Part shown: piece after piece, positions 1 through 9,379 of the stretch | Position numbering within the stretch: position 1 is the stretch's first letter | How the letters are laid out: each line of letters begins with the position of its first letter | Program-made: the position numbers and the translations under genes | Assembly (NCBI GenBank): GCA_019739295.1 | Contig: JAHHDV010000026.1 | Coordinates: 124,001-188,000, forward strand | DNA: 64,000 bases | Source: Taibaiella sp. | GTDB taxonomy: Bacteria; Bacteroidota; Bacteroidia; Chitinophagales; Chitinophagaceae | Reading direction: 5' to 3' | Notes under the pieces: generated by a model | What the model saw: only the letters and a program-made list of their open reading frames with translations | What the model was told of the DNA's origin: nothing | The model's database searches: none

Positions 1-21
1 CGTACTGTTACGGTTAGCGGT

Positions 22-1092
22 TTATTTCCCGTTAATATACAGGATTGCAAAATCCAACCAATCCCCAACAGTGTCGTCCAGATAAATATCAGGTTGGATG
101 CCTATATGGTCAATGGGGTATTGCGGAAGCCTGGTTGAACGATAGGTCGGCAAATACAATTCATAATCATCGCATCCAAATTTAAATTCGCGGATAGAAA
201 CCATAATCCAGGACACCCATTGTTGGTGTTCCTAAAATTTTTACCTTTTTACTCTGACGCGCAGAAAATAAAAAATTTTCTCCTGCACTGGCAACATTGC
301 CATTTGCTAAAATAATGATTTGTAAAGGACTTTTGGATTTTAGCTGAATAGTGTCGATCGTGACTTTTGATTACCATAAAGTACGAATTTTCCTAAACTG
401 TCTTTATAGATCTTTAAGTCGTTTTCGATTTCCTGTAGCTGGTTTAGCGAGTCTTCCTTTATGTTCTGTATTGCATAATCCCTTAAACCATTGATTAGGG
501 TATTGGTGGAAAAGAATTCAACATTCATTATCCGTAAAGGGTTAGTCAGGATATAAGGTAATAAAGGCTGGTATACATCGTCTGTCCCACCAAAATTATC
601 TCTTACATCAATGATCAGAGCCCTGGCTTTTTCAATCTGCTTTTGATGATGTTCTACAAGTTCTTTCACAGGAACAATATTTTCGTATCTAAAACTGGAG
701 ATTTTTATATAGAAAATATTTGAAGCCAACATTTCCGCATCTACTTCCGGTTTGTCCTGCTTTTGTTCACTTGGGATTGTATTTTCTTCGTTGCTCTTTG
801 TTCTTACTTGCAGGTAAATATGTTCATCTTTAAAAAAAGAAGTATAATCATTGAGCACCTTAATGCAATCCAGGTCATTGATGCTGTCAGATTTTAACAG
901 TATACGGGTTTTCAGGTTTATATACAAATCATTATGGTCAATGGTCTTTTCCCTGAAGCCTGGATATTCGTTTTCAATCTTTGATATTAAATTTTCCAAA
1001 GCCACCCGGCAATTGCAGTTATCTTGTGCAGAAGTAGCATTCAGGTTCCAAAATATGAGCAATAAAACAAGGAATATTTTCTTATAAGGCAT
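22..1092 (-). CDS. S41 family C-terminal-processing-like peptidase (frameshifted)
   Basis: Secreted serine peptidase of family S41. The N-terminal part (start at 1092) has a signal peptide ending in TSAQ, then an S41 N-terminal helical region and the core strand IDVRDNFGGTDD. The catalytic block ASAGE, with the nucleophile Ser near position 288, lies between 216 and 340 in another frame. The tail, with the family's GIQPD motif, returns near position 200. The reading frame therefore breaks about 340-350 and again about 195-215; joined, the protein is about 350 residues, a normal length. Both breaks look like single-base errors because the family motifs continue across them. Substrate unknown. 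The next gene on the same strand upstream is tRNA-Pro, so it is probably transcribed alone. Confidence 0.8.
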
Positions 1093-1413
1093 AATTTTTC
1101 CGTTCTTTTCTGGTTTGCGTTTTTGAGGAAATCAGGTTGTCGTGATGGGGTAGTGACGGAGATCGTATCCACAGCAGCATATGTAAAGGACAAAGTAACA
1201 AGAGTAACATACCCAGCCCTCTTAAGGCCAAGTAGCGCCAATATGATCATTCCCGTTTTTAAGCCGTGCAGTTTTATTATCGGGCCGGCAGGTCCTGCAG
1301 TCCGGGTAGCAAAAAAGATTGCAATGCCGTTTTTCCCTCTTTCTTTCTGCAACGAATTCTTTCATTTGTACCTAAAGAAAAAGCCCCCGCTTTTCACGTG
1401 AGCCTTTTCTTTG
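1093..1413. other. Intergenic stretch with no supported gene
   Basis: About 320 bases lie between the S41 start and the tRNA. ORFs exist on both strands (about 1123-1401 plus and 1041-1352 minus), but neither resembles a family I know, and the minus one overlaps the S41 signal peptide. The region probably holds the S41 promoter and the tRNA 3' flank. Confidence 0.5.
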
Positions 1414-1487
1414 TCGGGACGACTGGATTCGAACCAGCGACCCCTTGCACCCCATGCAAGTGCGCTACCGGGCTGCGCTACGTCCCG
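1414..1487 (-). tRNA. tRNA-Pro (anticodon GGG)
   Basis: Read on the minus strand this folds into a complete cloverleaf. The 7-bp acceptor stem CGGGACG/CGTCCCG is perfect. The D arm is GCGC-loop-GCGC. The anticodon stem CTTGC/GCAAG encloses the loop ATGGGGT with anticodon GGG, and the T arm contains TTCGAAT. The discriminator base is A. CCA is not encoded, so it would be added after transcription. Confidence 0.95.
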
Positions 1488-1567
1488 AAAAACCGGTAAT
1501 GAACTGAATAAAAAAACCTTTGCAACTACGATAAGCGCAAAGGCAATGTTTTTCCACCCGGGAATGC

Positions 1568-1738
1568 TTATTTAGCTGCGAAATATTCTTTCACTTTATC
1601 CTTGTGGACAATTGCTTCTTTAAAGCTATATGCCCCGGTCTTGGGACTGCGAACAGCTTTGATCACCTTGGTGAAGTTCTTTGCATCCAGGTCGATCTTA
1701 CCATCTTTCTTAATCGCTGTTTTTGCTGCTTTAGCCAT
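1568..1738 (-). CDS. DUF4295 small basic protein
   Basis: A 56-residue Lys-rich protein starting MAKAAKTAIKK. It matches DUF4295, a Bacteroidota-restricted family encoded directly after rpmG; its position next to ribosomal protein genes suggests a ribosome-associated role, though the function is not established. It is the third gene of the block rpmB-rpmG-DUF4295, 26 bases after rpmG, with no terminator between them. The ATG is the only sensible start. The gene is intact. Confidence 0.9.
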   Translation of the reverse strand: MAKAAKTAIKKDGKIDLDAKNFTKVIKAVRSPKTGAYSFKEAIVHKDKVKEYFAAK

Positions 1739-1764
1739 GATTCAATATTTTTAAATACAGTGAA

Positions 1765-1947
1765 TTATTTGATTTCTTTGTGAAGCGTAACCTTTTTTAA
1801 GATCGGGTTATACTTTTTCAACTCGATACGTTCAGTCGTATTTTTTTTATTTTTGGTTGTAATATAACGACTGGTGCCCGGCATACCGCTGTTCTTATGT
1901 TCGGTACATTCCAAAATCACCTGTACGCGGTTTCCTTTTTTAGCCAT
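1765..1947 (-). CDS. rpmG: 50S ribosomal protein L33
   Basis: A 60-residue protein of the large ribosomal subunit. [17 protein letters not shown] followed by [12 protein letters not shown] is the classic L33 signature. The zinc-binding Cys pairs of the C+ form are absent: one Cys is present in ILECTEH but there is no CxxC, so this is the zinc-independent type. It sits 34 bases after rpmB and 26 before the DUF4295 gene and is clearly co-transcribed with both. Confidence 0.97.
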   Translation of the reverse strand: MAKKGNRVQVILECTEHKNSGMPGTSRYITTKNKKNTTERIELKKYNPILKKVTLHKEIK

Positions 1948-1981
1948 TGTACTTTATTTTATAATGTTATGATCAATAAAA

Positions 1982-2218
1982 TTAAATGCTTACCCCTTTA
2001 GCACGCAAATCTTTCACTACGCTGTACAACCCGTTTTTATTGATTGTGCGTATCGCATCAGACGTTAACTTAAGGGTAATCCATTTATCTTCTTCTGCGA
2101 GGAAGAAACGTTTTACCTGTAAGTTGGGTAAAAACCTACGCTTTCCTTTTTTATTGGAGAAGCTTACATTGTGACCGGTCATTGGCTTTTTTCCGGTAAC
2201 CTGACAAACACGAGCCAT
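1982..2218 (-). CDS. rpmB: 50S ribosomal protein L28
   Basis: A 78-residue large-subunit protein. The N-terminus [19 protein letters not shown] and the segment [12 protein letters not shown] are diagnostic. It is the first gene of rpmB-rpmG-DUF4295, a conserved order in this phylum. About 25 bases upstream on the minus strand a sequence close to the phylum's -7 element (GACTTTTG) lies within a small palindrome and may be the operon promoter, but I see no good -33 element. Confidence 0.97.
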   Translation of the reverse strand: MARVCQVTGKKPMTGHNVSFSNKKGKRRFLPNLQVKRFFLAEEDKWITLKLTSDAIRTINKNGLYSVVKDLRAKGVSI

Positions 2219-2288
2219 TGTTTAAAATTTTTAAGGACTGCAAAAGTCCGACTTTTTATTTAAATAAAAAAATATTCTTTCAAAAAAA

Positions 2289-3038
2289 TTAAGAAAATTC
2301 CGGATAAAAGATGGAATCCAGGTCGCGGACACCTATAAATGCCTTGCTGCACAGGCCTTCACCGTATGCAGTACCTATTTTATGTCCCATCTCCTTGGCC
2401 CTTGCCCTGATCTGCTCCAGGAAGCCAGATCTGCTGATGTAGGTCTCCGGCTCCTCATCACCCGGATTGCTGAAGAATTGAGTGCCATAACAGGAGATGG
2501 CTGCAATCTTTTCTTCCATGACATCACTGATATCCACGATGATATCAGGCCGGATATACCTGTCCTGGATATAATGGAAGAGGCGGGCAGGGCGCCAGGC
2601 CTCCTGTTCCACACCTGCTTCCTGCGTGGAAATCTTCCGGAGACCGCTCAGGAAGCAGGCAGTCTCTATCAACCCGGACGCCCTTCCATGATCGGGATGG
2701 CGGTCATGGTAGGCATTGCCGATAATGATCCCGGGCCGGTATTTCCTGATCTGTCTGATCAGTTCCAGCTGGTGCGCCTCATTATTCTCAAAGAAACCGT
2801 CCCTGAATTTGAGGTTGATTCTTTCCCGGACTCCCATCACCCGGGCTGCCCGGGCGGCTTCGTCATACCTGGTGCTGGCGGTTCCCCTGGAGCCTAATTC
2901 GCCCTGGGTCAGATCTATGATGACTACCCGGGCACCTTTACGGACGTGTTTGATCAGAATACCGGAGCAGCCCAGTTCTATATCGTCCGGATGGACACCA
3001 ATGGCCAGGATGTCTGTAGGGTGTGTGTGTTGGTTCAT
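2289..3038 (-). CDS. bshB1: Bacillithiol biosynthesis deacetylase BshB1
   Basis: A 249-residue zinc hydrolase of the PIG-L/LmbE family. It removes the acetyl group from N-acetylglucosaminyl-malate, the second step of bacillithiol synthesis. Visible metal and catalytic motifs are HPDDIE near residue 16 and HPDHGRAS near residue 115. The length and the C-terminal part fit BshB1 rather than mycothiol deacetylases. It lies 70 bases upstream of rpmB on the same strand and may have its own promoter. Other bsh genes are not in the window. Confidence 0.9.
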   Translation of the reverse strand: MNQHTHPTDILAIGVHPDDIELGCSGILIKHVRKGARVVIIDLTQGELGSRGTASTRYDEAARAARVMGVRERINLKFRDGFFENNEAHQLELIRQIRKYRPGIIIGNAYHDRHPDHGRASGLIETACFLSGLRKISTQEAGVEQEAWRPARLFHYIQDRYIRPDIIVDISDVMEEKIAAISCYGTQFFSNPGDEEPETYISRSGFLEQIRARAKEMGHKIGTAYGEGLCSKAFIGVRDLDSIFYPEFS

Positions 3039-3209
3039 TACAATTAAATAAGCGATCTCAAAAGTGTCGTCTTCCCGGCCCCGCCGGAAGCATTAGCTTA
3101 TACTGTTCATAGCCGGCAGGTCATCGGGGTACGGTCAAAGCAACTTCTGATATAAGAAGTTCCGCAAAGGTAGGGAAAGCTGTGAAAACGGGTAAATATA
3201 GGGAAAAGC

Positions 3210-3821
3210 TTACCTGAACTTTCCCTGGGACTCGATCTCCCGGACGATGGTCTCTATATCCTTGTCCTCATGGTAGGGATCATAGGTCGATTTAAGGTTG
3301 TTGTCAAAGAAGAAAGCCCCGGTCTGCGAGAGCCGGGCCGATACCCCTCCTTTCAGCTCTTTGATCAGGCTGTATGCATCCCTGCCGGTATGCCTGTTGA
3401 TCAGCTTGACCAGGATCTTACCTTGTGTCATCGTGAGGTTTTTGAGTTCTGTTTTGTACCTGTCTTTCAGGTCTTTTTCCTTTGCTTTCAGGTACTTTTT
3501 TCTTTCTTTTTTGCTCATACCTGCAGTTTCCCTGTCTATTTCCTCGATGATCCTGGATGCCAGTATGGAATAGGGATAGACTTTGATCACGTTATTCCGG
3601 AGATTCCACCAGTATTTCTGCTGCTCCGGGGTCAGTTTGGTGGCATACACATCTACATTTTCCAAAGGATAAACAAAGAAAGTATCATCTCCGATGATTT
3701 TTGCCTTTATGGTCTCCGTATTGCCGGCAGGAGGCTGGCCATCCTGCGCTATTGACCCCAGCGGAATGCTGAGTATCCCTGTCAGGATAAATAAGTATAA
3801 TTTAAATGGAGGGTTTTTCAT
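3210..3821 (-). CDS. DUF4294 domain-containing exported protein
   Basis: A 203-residue protein with a signal peptide of about 25 residues (hydrophobic run, then GSIAQD). It continues with the DUF4294 domain: a conserved stretch around QKYWWNLRNNVIKVYPYS and a Lys/Arg-rich helical segment. The family is widespread in Bacteroidota; its function is unknown and a periplasmic location is inferred from the signal. It faces away from upp, with about 140 bases of shared upstream DNA. The gene is intact. Confidence 0.85.
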   Translation of the reverse strand: MKNPPFKLYLFILTGILSIPLGSIAQDGQPPAGNTETIKAKIIGDDTFFVYPLENVDVYATKLTPEQQKYWWNLRNNVIKVYPYSILASRIIEEIDRETAGMSKKERKKYLKAKEKDLKDRYKTELKNLTMTQGKILVKLINRHTGRDAYSLIKELKGGVSARLSQTGAFFFDNNLKSTYDPYHEDKDIETIVREIESQGKFR

Positions 3822-3891
3822 AGGGAATAGGGTTGCTGCTCACCAATGAGCATAGAACAAATAAAAAATAAAAAGTTTAATGCCTGACTTT

Positions 3892-3921
3892 TTGTTACCG
3901 GCGATTAGCTGATTATATTTG
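3892..3921 (+). promoter_or_regulatory. Bacteroidota-type promoter of upp
   Basis: TTG at 3892-3894, a 19-base spacer and TATATTTG at 3914-3921 match the phylum consensus TTG/TAnnTTTG. The site lies 44 bases upstream of the upp ATG. Confidence 0.7.
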
Positions 3922-3964
3922 CTATGGTTTCAAAACGAATATAAAGTTAGCAATATTATCAGCT

Positions 3965-4615
3965 ATGGTCTATAATTTAAGTGAAATAAATTCATTGGTA
4001 GGAGTATGGTTACGCCAGCTCAGGGATACCCGGATACAGAGTGATCGTCTGCGTTTCAGGAGAAATCTCGAGCGACTGGGAGAAGTGACAGCCTATGAGA
4101 TCAGCAAAGAGCTCGAATATGACAGGGCTATGACATCCACACCCCTCGGGGAACTGGAGTGTGACCAGTTAAAGACACAGCCTGTCCTGGCGACCATACT
4201 GAGGGCTGGTTTGCCATTGCACCAGGGGCTGCTGAATTACTTTGATGAGGCCGACTGTGCATTTGTGGCTTCATACCGCAAGCACCATAAAGACGGGACA
4301 TTCGAGATCGCCCAGGAATACCTGACCGCTCCTGACATAACGGGCAGGACATTGATCATGTCGGATCCCATGCTGGCTACAGGTGCTTCATTGGCATTGG
4401 GTATATCCGAATTACTGAAGTTAGGCAGGCCTTCGGTGATCCACCTGGTTTCTGCCATTGCTTCTACGCAGGGGATAGAACTGATCCGTAAAAAATACCC
4501 GGAGGTACATATCTGGACCGGGGCGATCGATGATGAGCTGACCGCAAAAGGATATATCGTACCCGGCTTGGGGGATGCCGGCGACCTTTGTTTTGGAGGT
4601 AAAGAACAATCCTAA
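3965..4615 (+). CDS. upp: Uracil phosphoribosyltransferase
   Basis: Converts uracil and PRPP to UMP in pyrimidine salvage; cytoplasmic. The 216-residue protein has the PRPP-binding loop DPMLATGASL starting near residue 134 and the C-terminal uracil-recognition segment YIVPGLGDAGDLCFG. The ATG at 3965 is well placed behind a promoter-like site. It is a monocistronic-looking gene; the next gene starts 117 bases downstream after an AT-rich stretch. It is intact and of normal family length. Confidence 0.95.
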   Translation: MVYNLSEINSLVGVWLRQLRDTRIQSDRLRFRRNLERLGEVTAYEISKELEYDRAMTSTPLGELECDQLKTQPVLATILRAGLPLHQGLLNYFDEADCAFVASYRKHHKDGTFEIAQEYLTAPDITGRTLIMSDPMLATGASLALGISELLKLGRPSVIHLVSAIASTQGIELIRKKYPEVHIWTGAIDDELTAKGYIVPGLGDAGDLCFGGKEQS

Positions 4616-4731
4616 CCTTTTTTTTTAAAAATATGTCTATAAAGTTAGAAAAATGTAAAAAAAAAGGATTATTATTGTATCAAATTTGATTTTAGGGACT
4701 CTATTATTTTATTATTTAATTGATATTCAAT

Positions 4732-5775
4732 ATGAAAAGATTATTACTCGGGATTAGTGTTACGCTGGCTGCTTCTTTGTCTGCGGTAGCTCAGGATATT
4801 CACTTTTCACAGTATTATGCTTCACCACTTACTTTGAACCCCGCCCAGACAGGCTTGATCAACAGAGATTACAGGGTAGCGGCTAATTACCGTACCCAAA
4901 ACTATTCTGTAAGTTCCAACCCGTATATAACCGGTGCGATCTCTTATGACATGCCTATTCTTCAGGGCAGGCTCCCGGAAGGTGATGCGATCGGTATAGG
5001 AGTTCTTGCATTTTACGATAAAGCAGGTTCAGGGGCATTACAGAATATGACCGCAGGACTGTCTTTTGCTTACCATAAAGCTTTGGGTGTAGAGAAGAAC
5101 CATATGGTATCCCTTGGTGTACAGGCTTTATTTGTAAATAAAAGTATAAACTTCTCTAAACTGACATTTGCAGATCAGCTGGATCCCAGGATGCCTGAAT
5201 CTTATCTTCCGACCAATGAGCAGTTCAGCAATCAGGATGTCAGCTATCCGGATTTTAATGCAGGATTGCTGTATACCGGCAAGATCAACCAGAGGTCAAT
5301 GATGTATGCAGGTGTCTCTTACTTCCACCTGACCAACCCTCAGGAGAAATTTCTGAATTCAGGAGATGGTGCCAATGTTACCATCAATTCCAGGTACAGC
5401 GTATATGTAGGAGGATCAACTGAATTGAATCCTAACATTGCTATCTTTGGTTCGGGTTTGTTCCAGCAACAAGGACCTGCCCAGGAAATTTTGCTGGGTG
5501 CTGCTACAGGCTTTATCCTGAATCCCGAGCACAGGGAAGATGTGGGTAACACTGTATTGTACTTAGGATTATGGTACCGCTACAATGATGCGCTGATTCC
5601 TTATGTAGGCCTGGAGTGGACACAATTCCAGCTCGGATTTACATTTGATGTAACGACATCCAATGCATCTGTGATGACCGAAAACCAGGGAGCATACGAA
5701 GTGAGCCTCATTTATAACGGCTTATTCACCAAGCACCAAAGAAAGAAGTACAATTTCGCCTGTCCGAAATTCTAA
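4732..5775 (+). CDS. PorP/SprF family type IX secretion membrane protein
   Basis: Outer-membrane beta-barrel protein of the PorP/SprF family. Such proteins accompany the type IX secretion system and help anchor or export particular cargo. The ATG at 4732 begins MKRLLLGISVTLAASLSAVAQD, a clean signal peptide; the TTG four codons earlier is less likely. The family signature DIHFSQYYASPLTLNPAQTG follows the cleavage site, then alternating barrel strands to a C-terminal NFACPKF. About 347 residues, normal. It is followed at once by a strong terminator. No large gliding adhesin or PorN/K genes lie nearby. Confidence 0.92.
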   Translation: MKRLLLGISVTLAASLSAVAQDIHFSQYYASPLTLNPAQTGLINRDYRVAANYRTQNYSVSSNPYITGAISYDMPILQGRLPEGDAIGIGVLAFYDKAGSGALQNMTAGLSFAYHKALGVEKNHMVSLGVQALFVNKSINFSKLTFADQLDPRMPESYLPTNEQFSNQDVSYPDFNAGLLYTGKINQRSMMYAGVSYFHLTNPQEKFLNSGDGANVTINSRYSVYVGGSTELNPNIAIFGSGLFQQQGPAQEILLGAATGFILNPEHREDVGNTVLYLGLWYRYNDALIPYVGLEWTQFQLGFTFDVTTSNASVMTENQGAYEVSLIYNGLFTKHQRKKYNFACPKF

Positions 5776-5798
5776 AACATAAAAGATCAGAATATATA

Positions 5799-5829
5799 AA
5801 AACGGCTCCACATATTGGAGCCGTTTTTT
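5799..5829 (+). terminator. Rho-independent terminator after the PorP/SprF gene
   Basis: The arms AACGGCTCCA and TGGAGCCGTT enclose a 4-base loop and are followed by a T tract. It lies about 25 bases after the stop. Confidence 0.9.
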
Positions 5830-6161
5830 AATCATTAAAGACAGGCTGGATTTCAGATTTTATTTGTTTACTTATCAGACACTGTTTTATAAAAATCAGG
5901 TCCCTCCGTTCCGCTGTCTTTTATCCGGAATGGCAATCAAACAGTCCATGATCCATTGGGCCTTGCTGAGCATAGTGCGAAAAAAGAGCATTGGAAAACC
6001 GACGCTTCGGACCTATACTCAGATACCGGAGGGTATGAAACAGCTGACCGGATTTTAGGTGCCCTGTTATGCTTTTACACCTTCTTCCCCCTCTGGTTCC
6101 AGGAAAGGAAAGCGTCGCGGGTAATTTTCTTGCTATATCGAAGCAATTAATTTTGATGGTT
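5830..6161. other. Intergenic stretch without a recognisable gene
   Basis: About 330 bases between the PorP/SprF terminator and the 3' end of the PAP2 gene. Short plus-strand ORFs of 64-70 codons occur (for example 5956-6150), but none has a recognisable motif or a ribosome binding site I trust. It may be a decayed gene. Confidence 0.4.
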
Positions 6162-6818
6162 TTATTTGGTCTCAGGATGGCTTCTTCCCCATTTTACAAA
6201 TTGAAATCCATAGGCCAGAAAATAGGGAACAGCGGTGCCGATAATGCTGCCGGCCAGGATATCTTCGAAAAAATGCTGTGACAGCTGAATTCTTGAAAAC
6301 CCGGTCATCAATGCACAGAAGAAAAATAAGACCGCCCACCACCTGGAGGAGTCTTTCAATGCATATGTCAGTACGAAAAAGACAGAAAACGCACCGGTAG
6401 TATGACCTGAAGGCCAGCTTCTGTGAAAATTATTTTTGTATCCTTCTACCCAATGAATCCAGTCTGTTGCCCCGAACAGGGTCAAAGGTCTGGGCGCATC
6501 GGCCAGTGATTTAACGATATTGGTAACCAATGAAGGAAGGGTCAGCATCAGGGCAATCAGCAGGATAACCGGGAGCTTGCGGAAATCCTTTCTGAGTACG
6601 ATTACCATGATGCCCATAATTGCTATAAAAATGCCTTCTCCCATCTGTGTCCACCACATCATCAGGGTATCTACAGAATCAGAAATATGGATGTTCAGTG
6701 GCCGGAAGATCTCTACCGGCTGATGGGTGCCGACAAAGATAAATGCGATGATCCACCAGCAGGTACAGAGACTGAGGTAAATATTTACGGATTTTCTGGA
6801 TGGACAATATGGTGACAT
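6162..6818 (-). CDS. PAP2 family membrane phosphatase
   Basis: Integral membrane phosphatase of the type 2 phosphatidic acid phosphatase family, acting on lipid phosphates such as phosphatidylglycerol phosphate or undecaprenyl diphosphate. All three catalytic motifs are visible: K-S-L-A-D-A-P-R-P, then WPSGHT, then SRIQLSQHFFEDILAG. About six hydrophobic segments span the 218 residues. The substrate cannot be set from sequence. It is divergent from hemH, sharing about 150 bases of upstream DNA. The gene is intact. Confidence 0.88.
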   Translation of the reverse strand: MSPYCPSRKSVNIYLSLCTCWWIIAFIFVGTHQPVEIFRPLNIHISDSVDTLMMWWTQMGEGIFIAIMGIMVIVLRKDFRKLPVILLIALMLTLPSLVTNIVKSLADAPRPLTLFGATDWIHWVEGYKNNFHRSWPSGHTTGAFSVFFVLTYALKDSSRWWAVLFFFCALMTGFSRIQLSQHFFEDILAGSIIGTAVPYFLAYGFQFVKWGRSHPETK

Positions 6819-6855
6819 TTCTGAAAGGTAAACCTACAAATCTAAATGAATAAAA

Positions 6856-6884
6856 TTGAATCCGGACATTGTGCTTTATCTTTG
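6856..6884 (+). promoter_or_regulatory. Bacteroidota-type promoter of hemH
   Basis: TTG at 6856-6858, an 18-base spacer and TATCTTTG at 6877-6884 match TTG/TAnnTTTG, 85 bases before the hemH start. Confidence 0.6.
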
Positions 6885-6969
6885 TCTGGTTTTTTGCTGC
6901 AGTTCCCTTGAATCAATTCCGGCGTGCCGTGCATCCGGATATCCTGCGGCTAAGCGATAAATAGTCATT

Positions 6970-8017
6970 ATGAGCAAAAGAGGAATATTACTGGTCAATC
7001 TGGGATCACCGGATTCCACAGAAGTAGCTGATGTCAGGAGATACCTGGATGAATTCCTGATGGACAAAAGAGTGATCGATTATCATTATATCAAGCGTGC
7101 CATCCTGATCAAAGGTATTATACTCAGAACCCGTCCCGGGCGCACTTCCGAGGCCTATCGAAAGATCTGGTGGCCGGAAGGCTCCCCCCTGATCGTGATC
7201 TCCGAAAGACAAAAGGAAAAGTTGCGTCAGTTGACTGACCTGCCCGTATCCTTAGGGATGCGTTACGGGAACCCGTCTATCAAAGCTGCAATGCAGGAAA
7301 CTGGCGGACCAGGGTGTCACTGAGATATCTGTAGTGCCGCTCTACCCGCAATACGCTATGAGCTCGACAGAGACCGTAGTGGCAAAGGCCCGGGAAGTAA
7401 AGGCTAAATATTTTCCTCAGGTCAGGTTGCATATTGTCAGGCCTTTCTATGCTGATCCTGATTATATCCGTGTGATGGCGGAGAATATCCGTCAGCATCT
7501 TCCCGTTGATTACGATAAGATTGTCTTTTCTTTCCATGGCATTCCCGAACGTCATTTTTACAAATACGGGCATGAAGGATTTGGTAGTTTGGATCAATGC
7601 ATAGAGAATGCGGATCCCGTTCATAATCAATACTGCTACCTGTACCAGGCGGATCAAACGGTAAAGGCGATAACAAAATACCTGAATCTGCCGGAAGATA
7701 AAGTCATCCAGACTTTCCAGTCCAGATTGGGAAGAGAGAAATGGGTGGAACCCTATACTGATGAAGCGCTTGAACGGCTGCCGAAAGAAGGTGTGAAAAA
7801 ACTGGTCATTATCTGTCCTGCATTTGTTGCAGACTGCCTGGAGACACTGGAAGAGATAGAAATGGAAGGAGCCAGGACATTCAGAGAAAGCGGGGGGACA
7901 GCATATCATTATATCCCCTGCCTGAATGAAAATGAAGATTGGCTCGAAGTACTGAAGAAGCTGAGCTACCGGGCATTCGAAGAGCCTTATGATGTGCCTA
8001 TGATGATCCGTAAATAG
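6970..8017 (+). CDS. hemH: Ferrochelatase (frameshifted)
   Basis: Inserts Fe2+ into protoporphyrin IX to make protoheme, the last step of heme synthesis. The N-terminus SKRGILLVNLGSPDS and the central SFHGIPERH segment with the catalytic His are diagnostic. The product is about 345 residues. The frame breaks at the A run 7298-7300: removing one A gives MQELADQGVTEISVVPLYPQY, which is what the family requires, so an assembly error is likely. It has its own promoter and shares a bidirectional terminator with hflX. CtaA at 34.5 kb uses heme further downstream in the pathway. Confidence 0.92.
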
Positions 8018-8041
8018 TAACGCTGCCGGATGGTCATATGG

Positions 8042-8078
8042 AAAGGGCTGATATTCCTGAGCATATCAGCCCTTTTTT
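8042..8078 (+). terminator. Terminator between convergent hemH and hflX
   Basis: The perfect 13-bp arms AAAGGGCTGATAT and ATATCAGCCCTTT with an 8-base loop are followed by T6. The A tract on the other side lets it also serve hflX, which ends at 8081. Confidence 0.9.
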
Positions 8079-8080
8079 AA

Positions 8081-9268
8081 TCAGTAGAATTTTGTCAGGT
8101 AAGGATATCTTTTCTCATATTCCTCTTTGATCTTATGGAGTAGGAACTCCCTGAAATGATCGATATTCTCTTTATGCAAAGCAGAGATAAATACCGCATT
8201 GCCATGGGTCAGGTTATCCCATTTTCGTTCCAGCTGCTTCAATAGATCATTCCTGACTTCATCGTCCAGCCAGGGGTCAAAATACTTATCCGCATACAGG
8301 TCGACCTTATTAAAAACCATTATCGTAGGCTTGTCCGCGGCATGGAGGGACTGCAATGTCTCGTTGACGACTCCTATCTGTTCTTCATATTGAGGATGAG
8401 AGACGTCTACCACGTGAAGCAGGATATCTGCTTCTCTTACCTCATCCAGAGTGCTCTTAAAGCTTTCTACGAGATGATGGGGCAGCTTCCGGATGAACCC
8501 GACCGTATCGCTCAGGAGAAAAGGAGTCTGTTCGAATACTACTTTCCGGGTGGTCGTATCTAATGTGGCAAATAGCTTGTTCTCTGCAAAGACTTCCGAT
8601 TTGCTCAGGGTATTCATCAATGTACTCTTGCCGACATTGGTATAGCCTACTAGGGCCACGCGGATCAGCTCTCCTCTTTCTTTTCTTTGGGTGGCAGACT
8701 GCTTGTCGATCTCCTTTAGCCTTTTTCGCAGCAGGGCTATTTTATCCTTGATGATCCTTCTGTCTGTTTCAATCTCCGTTTCTCCAGGACCCCGGGACCC
8801 GATACCCCCGCCCTGGCGCTCCAGGTGGGTCCACATACCTCTCAGCCTCGGAAGGATGTATTGGTACTGTGCCAGCTCTACCTGGGTCTTAGCCTGGGCA
8901 GTCTTGGCTCTCCTGGCAAAAATGTCCAGGATCAGGTCCGAACGGTCTATAGTTCTTGTTTTCAGTTCTTTCTCTACATTGCCGATCTGGGATCCGCTGA
9001 GCTCATCATCGAAGATGACCAGTTCTATCTGGTGCCGGATAATATAATCTTTGACTTCCTGGAGCTTTCCTTTTCCGATATATGTTCTGGTATCAGGATG
9101 TGCTAATTTCTGGTAGAATTTCTTGACCGCCGTGGCCCCTGCAGTTTCTGCGAGGAAGGCCAGCTCGTCCAGGTACTCTTCCACTAAAGTCTCGGTCTGG
9201 TCAGGAGTGATCACACCTATCAATATGGCCTTTACTTCCTGGTCTATTAAATTTTTGTTTTCAATCAT
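8081..9268 (-). CDS. hflX: GTPase HflX
   Basis: Ribosome-associated GTPase that splits stalled 70S ribosomes under stress. The 395-residue protein has the N-terminal HflX domain, the linker with GGIGSRGPGETEIETDRR, and then the G domain: GYTNVGKST (G1), DTTTRKV (G2), DTVGFIRKLP (G3) and NKVD (G4). The length is normal and the gene intact. It is convergent with hemH and only a few bases from the shared terminator. Confidence 0.95.
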   Translation of the reverse strand: MIENKNLIDQEVKAILIGVITPDQTETLVEEYLDELAFLAETAGATAVKKFYQKLAHPDTRTYIGKGKLQEVKDYIIRHQIELVIFDDELSGSQIGNVEKELKTRTIDRSDLILDIFARRAKTAQAKTQVELAQYQYILPRLRGMWTHLERQGGGIGSRGPGETEIETDRRIIKDKIALLRKRLKEIDKQSATQRKERGELIRVALVGYTNVGKSTLMNTLSKSEVFAENKLFATLDTTTRKVVFEQTPFLLSDTVGFIRKLPHHLVESFKSTLDEVREADILLHVVDVSHPQYEEQIGVVNETLQSLHAADKPTIMVFNKVDLYADKYFDPWLDDEVRNDLLKQLERKWDNLTHGNAVFISALHKENIDHFREFLLHKIKEEYEKRYPYLTKFY

Positions 9269-9379
9269 AAACGGATAAGGTAATCCATCAACTATTCGGT
9301 TGACTGGCTATGGTGCATTTTGGTAAAATTAAAGATAATCTGATGAAAGATAATGTGCCGGATACTAAATAATTCCTAA

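Noticed and set aside
1041..1352. Minus-strand ORF of 103 codons before the S41 gene
   Set aside because: It overlaps the S41 signal peptide out of frame and has no recognisable feature.
1414..1487. tRNA-Pro as the attachment site of an element
   Set aside because: No integrase or partial tRNA copy lies near it; both flanks look like core genome.
2382..2897. Long ORF (171 codons) opposite bshB1
   Set aside because: It is antisense to a clear bshB1, has no known domain, and is explained by the GC-rich codon use of the real gene.
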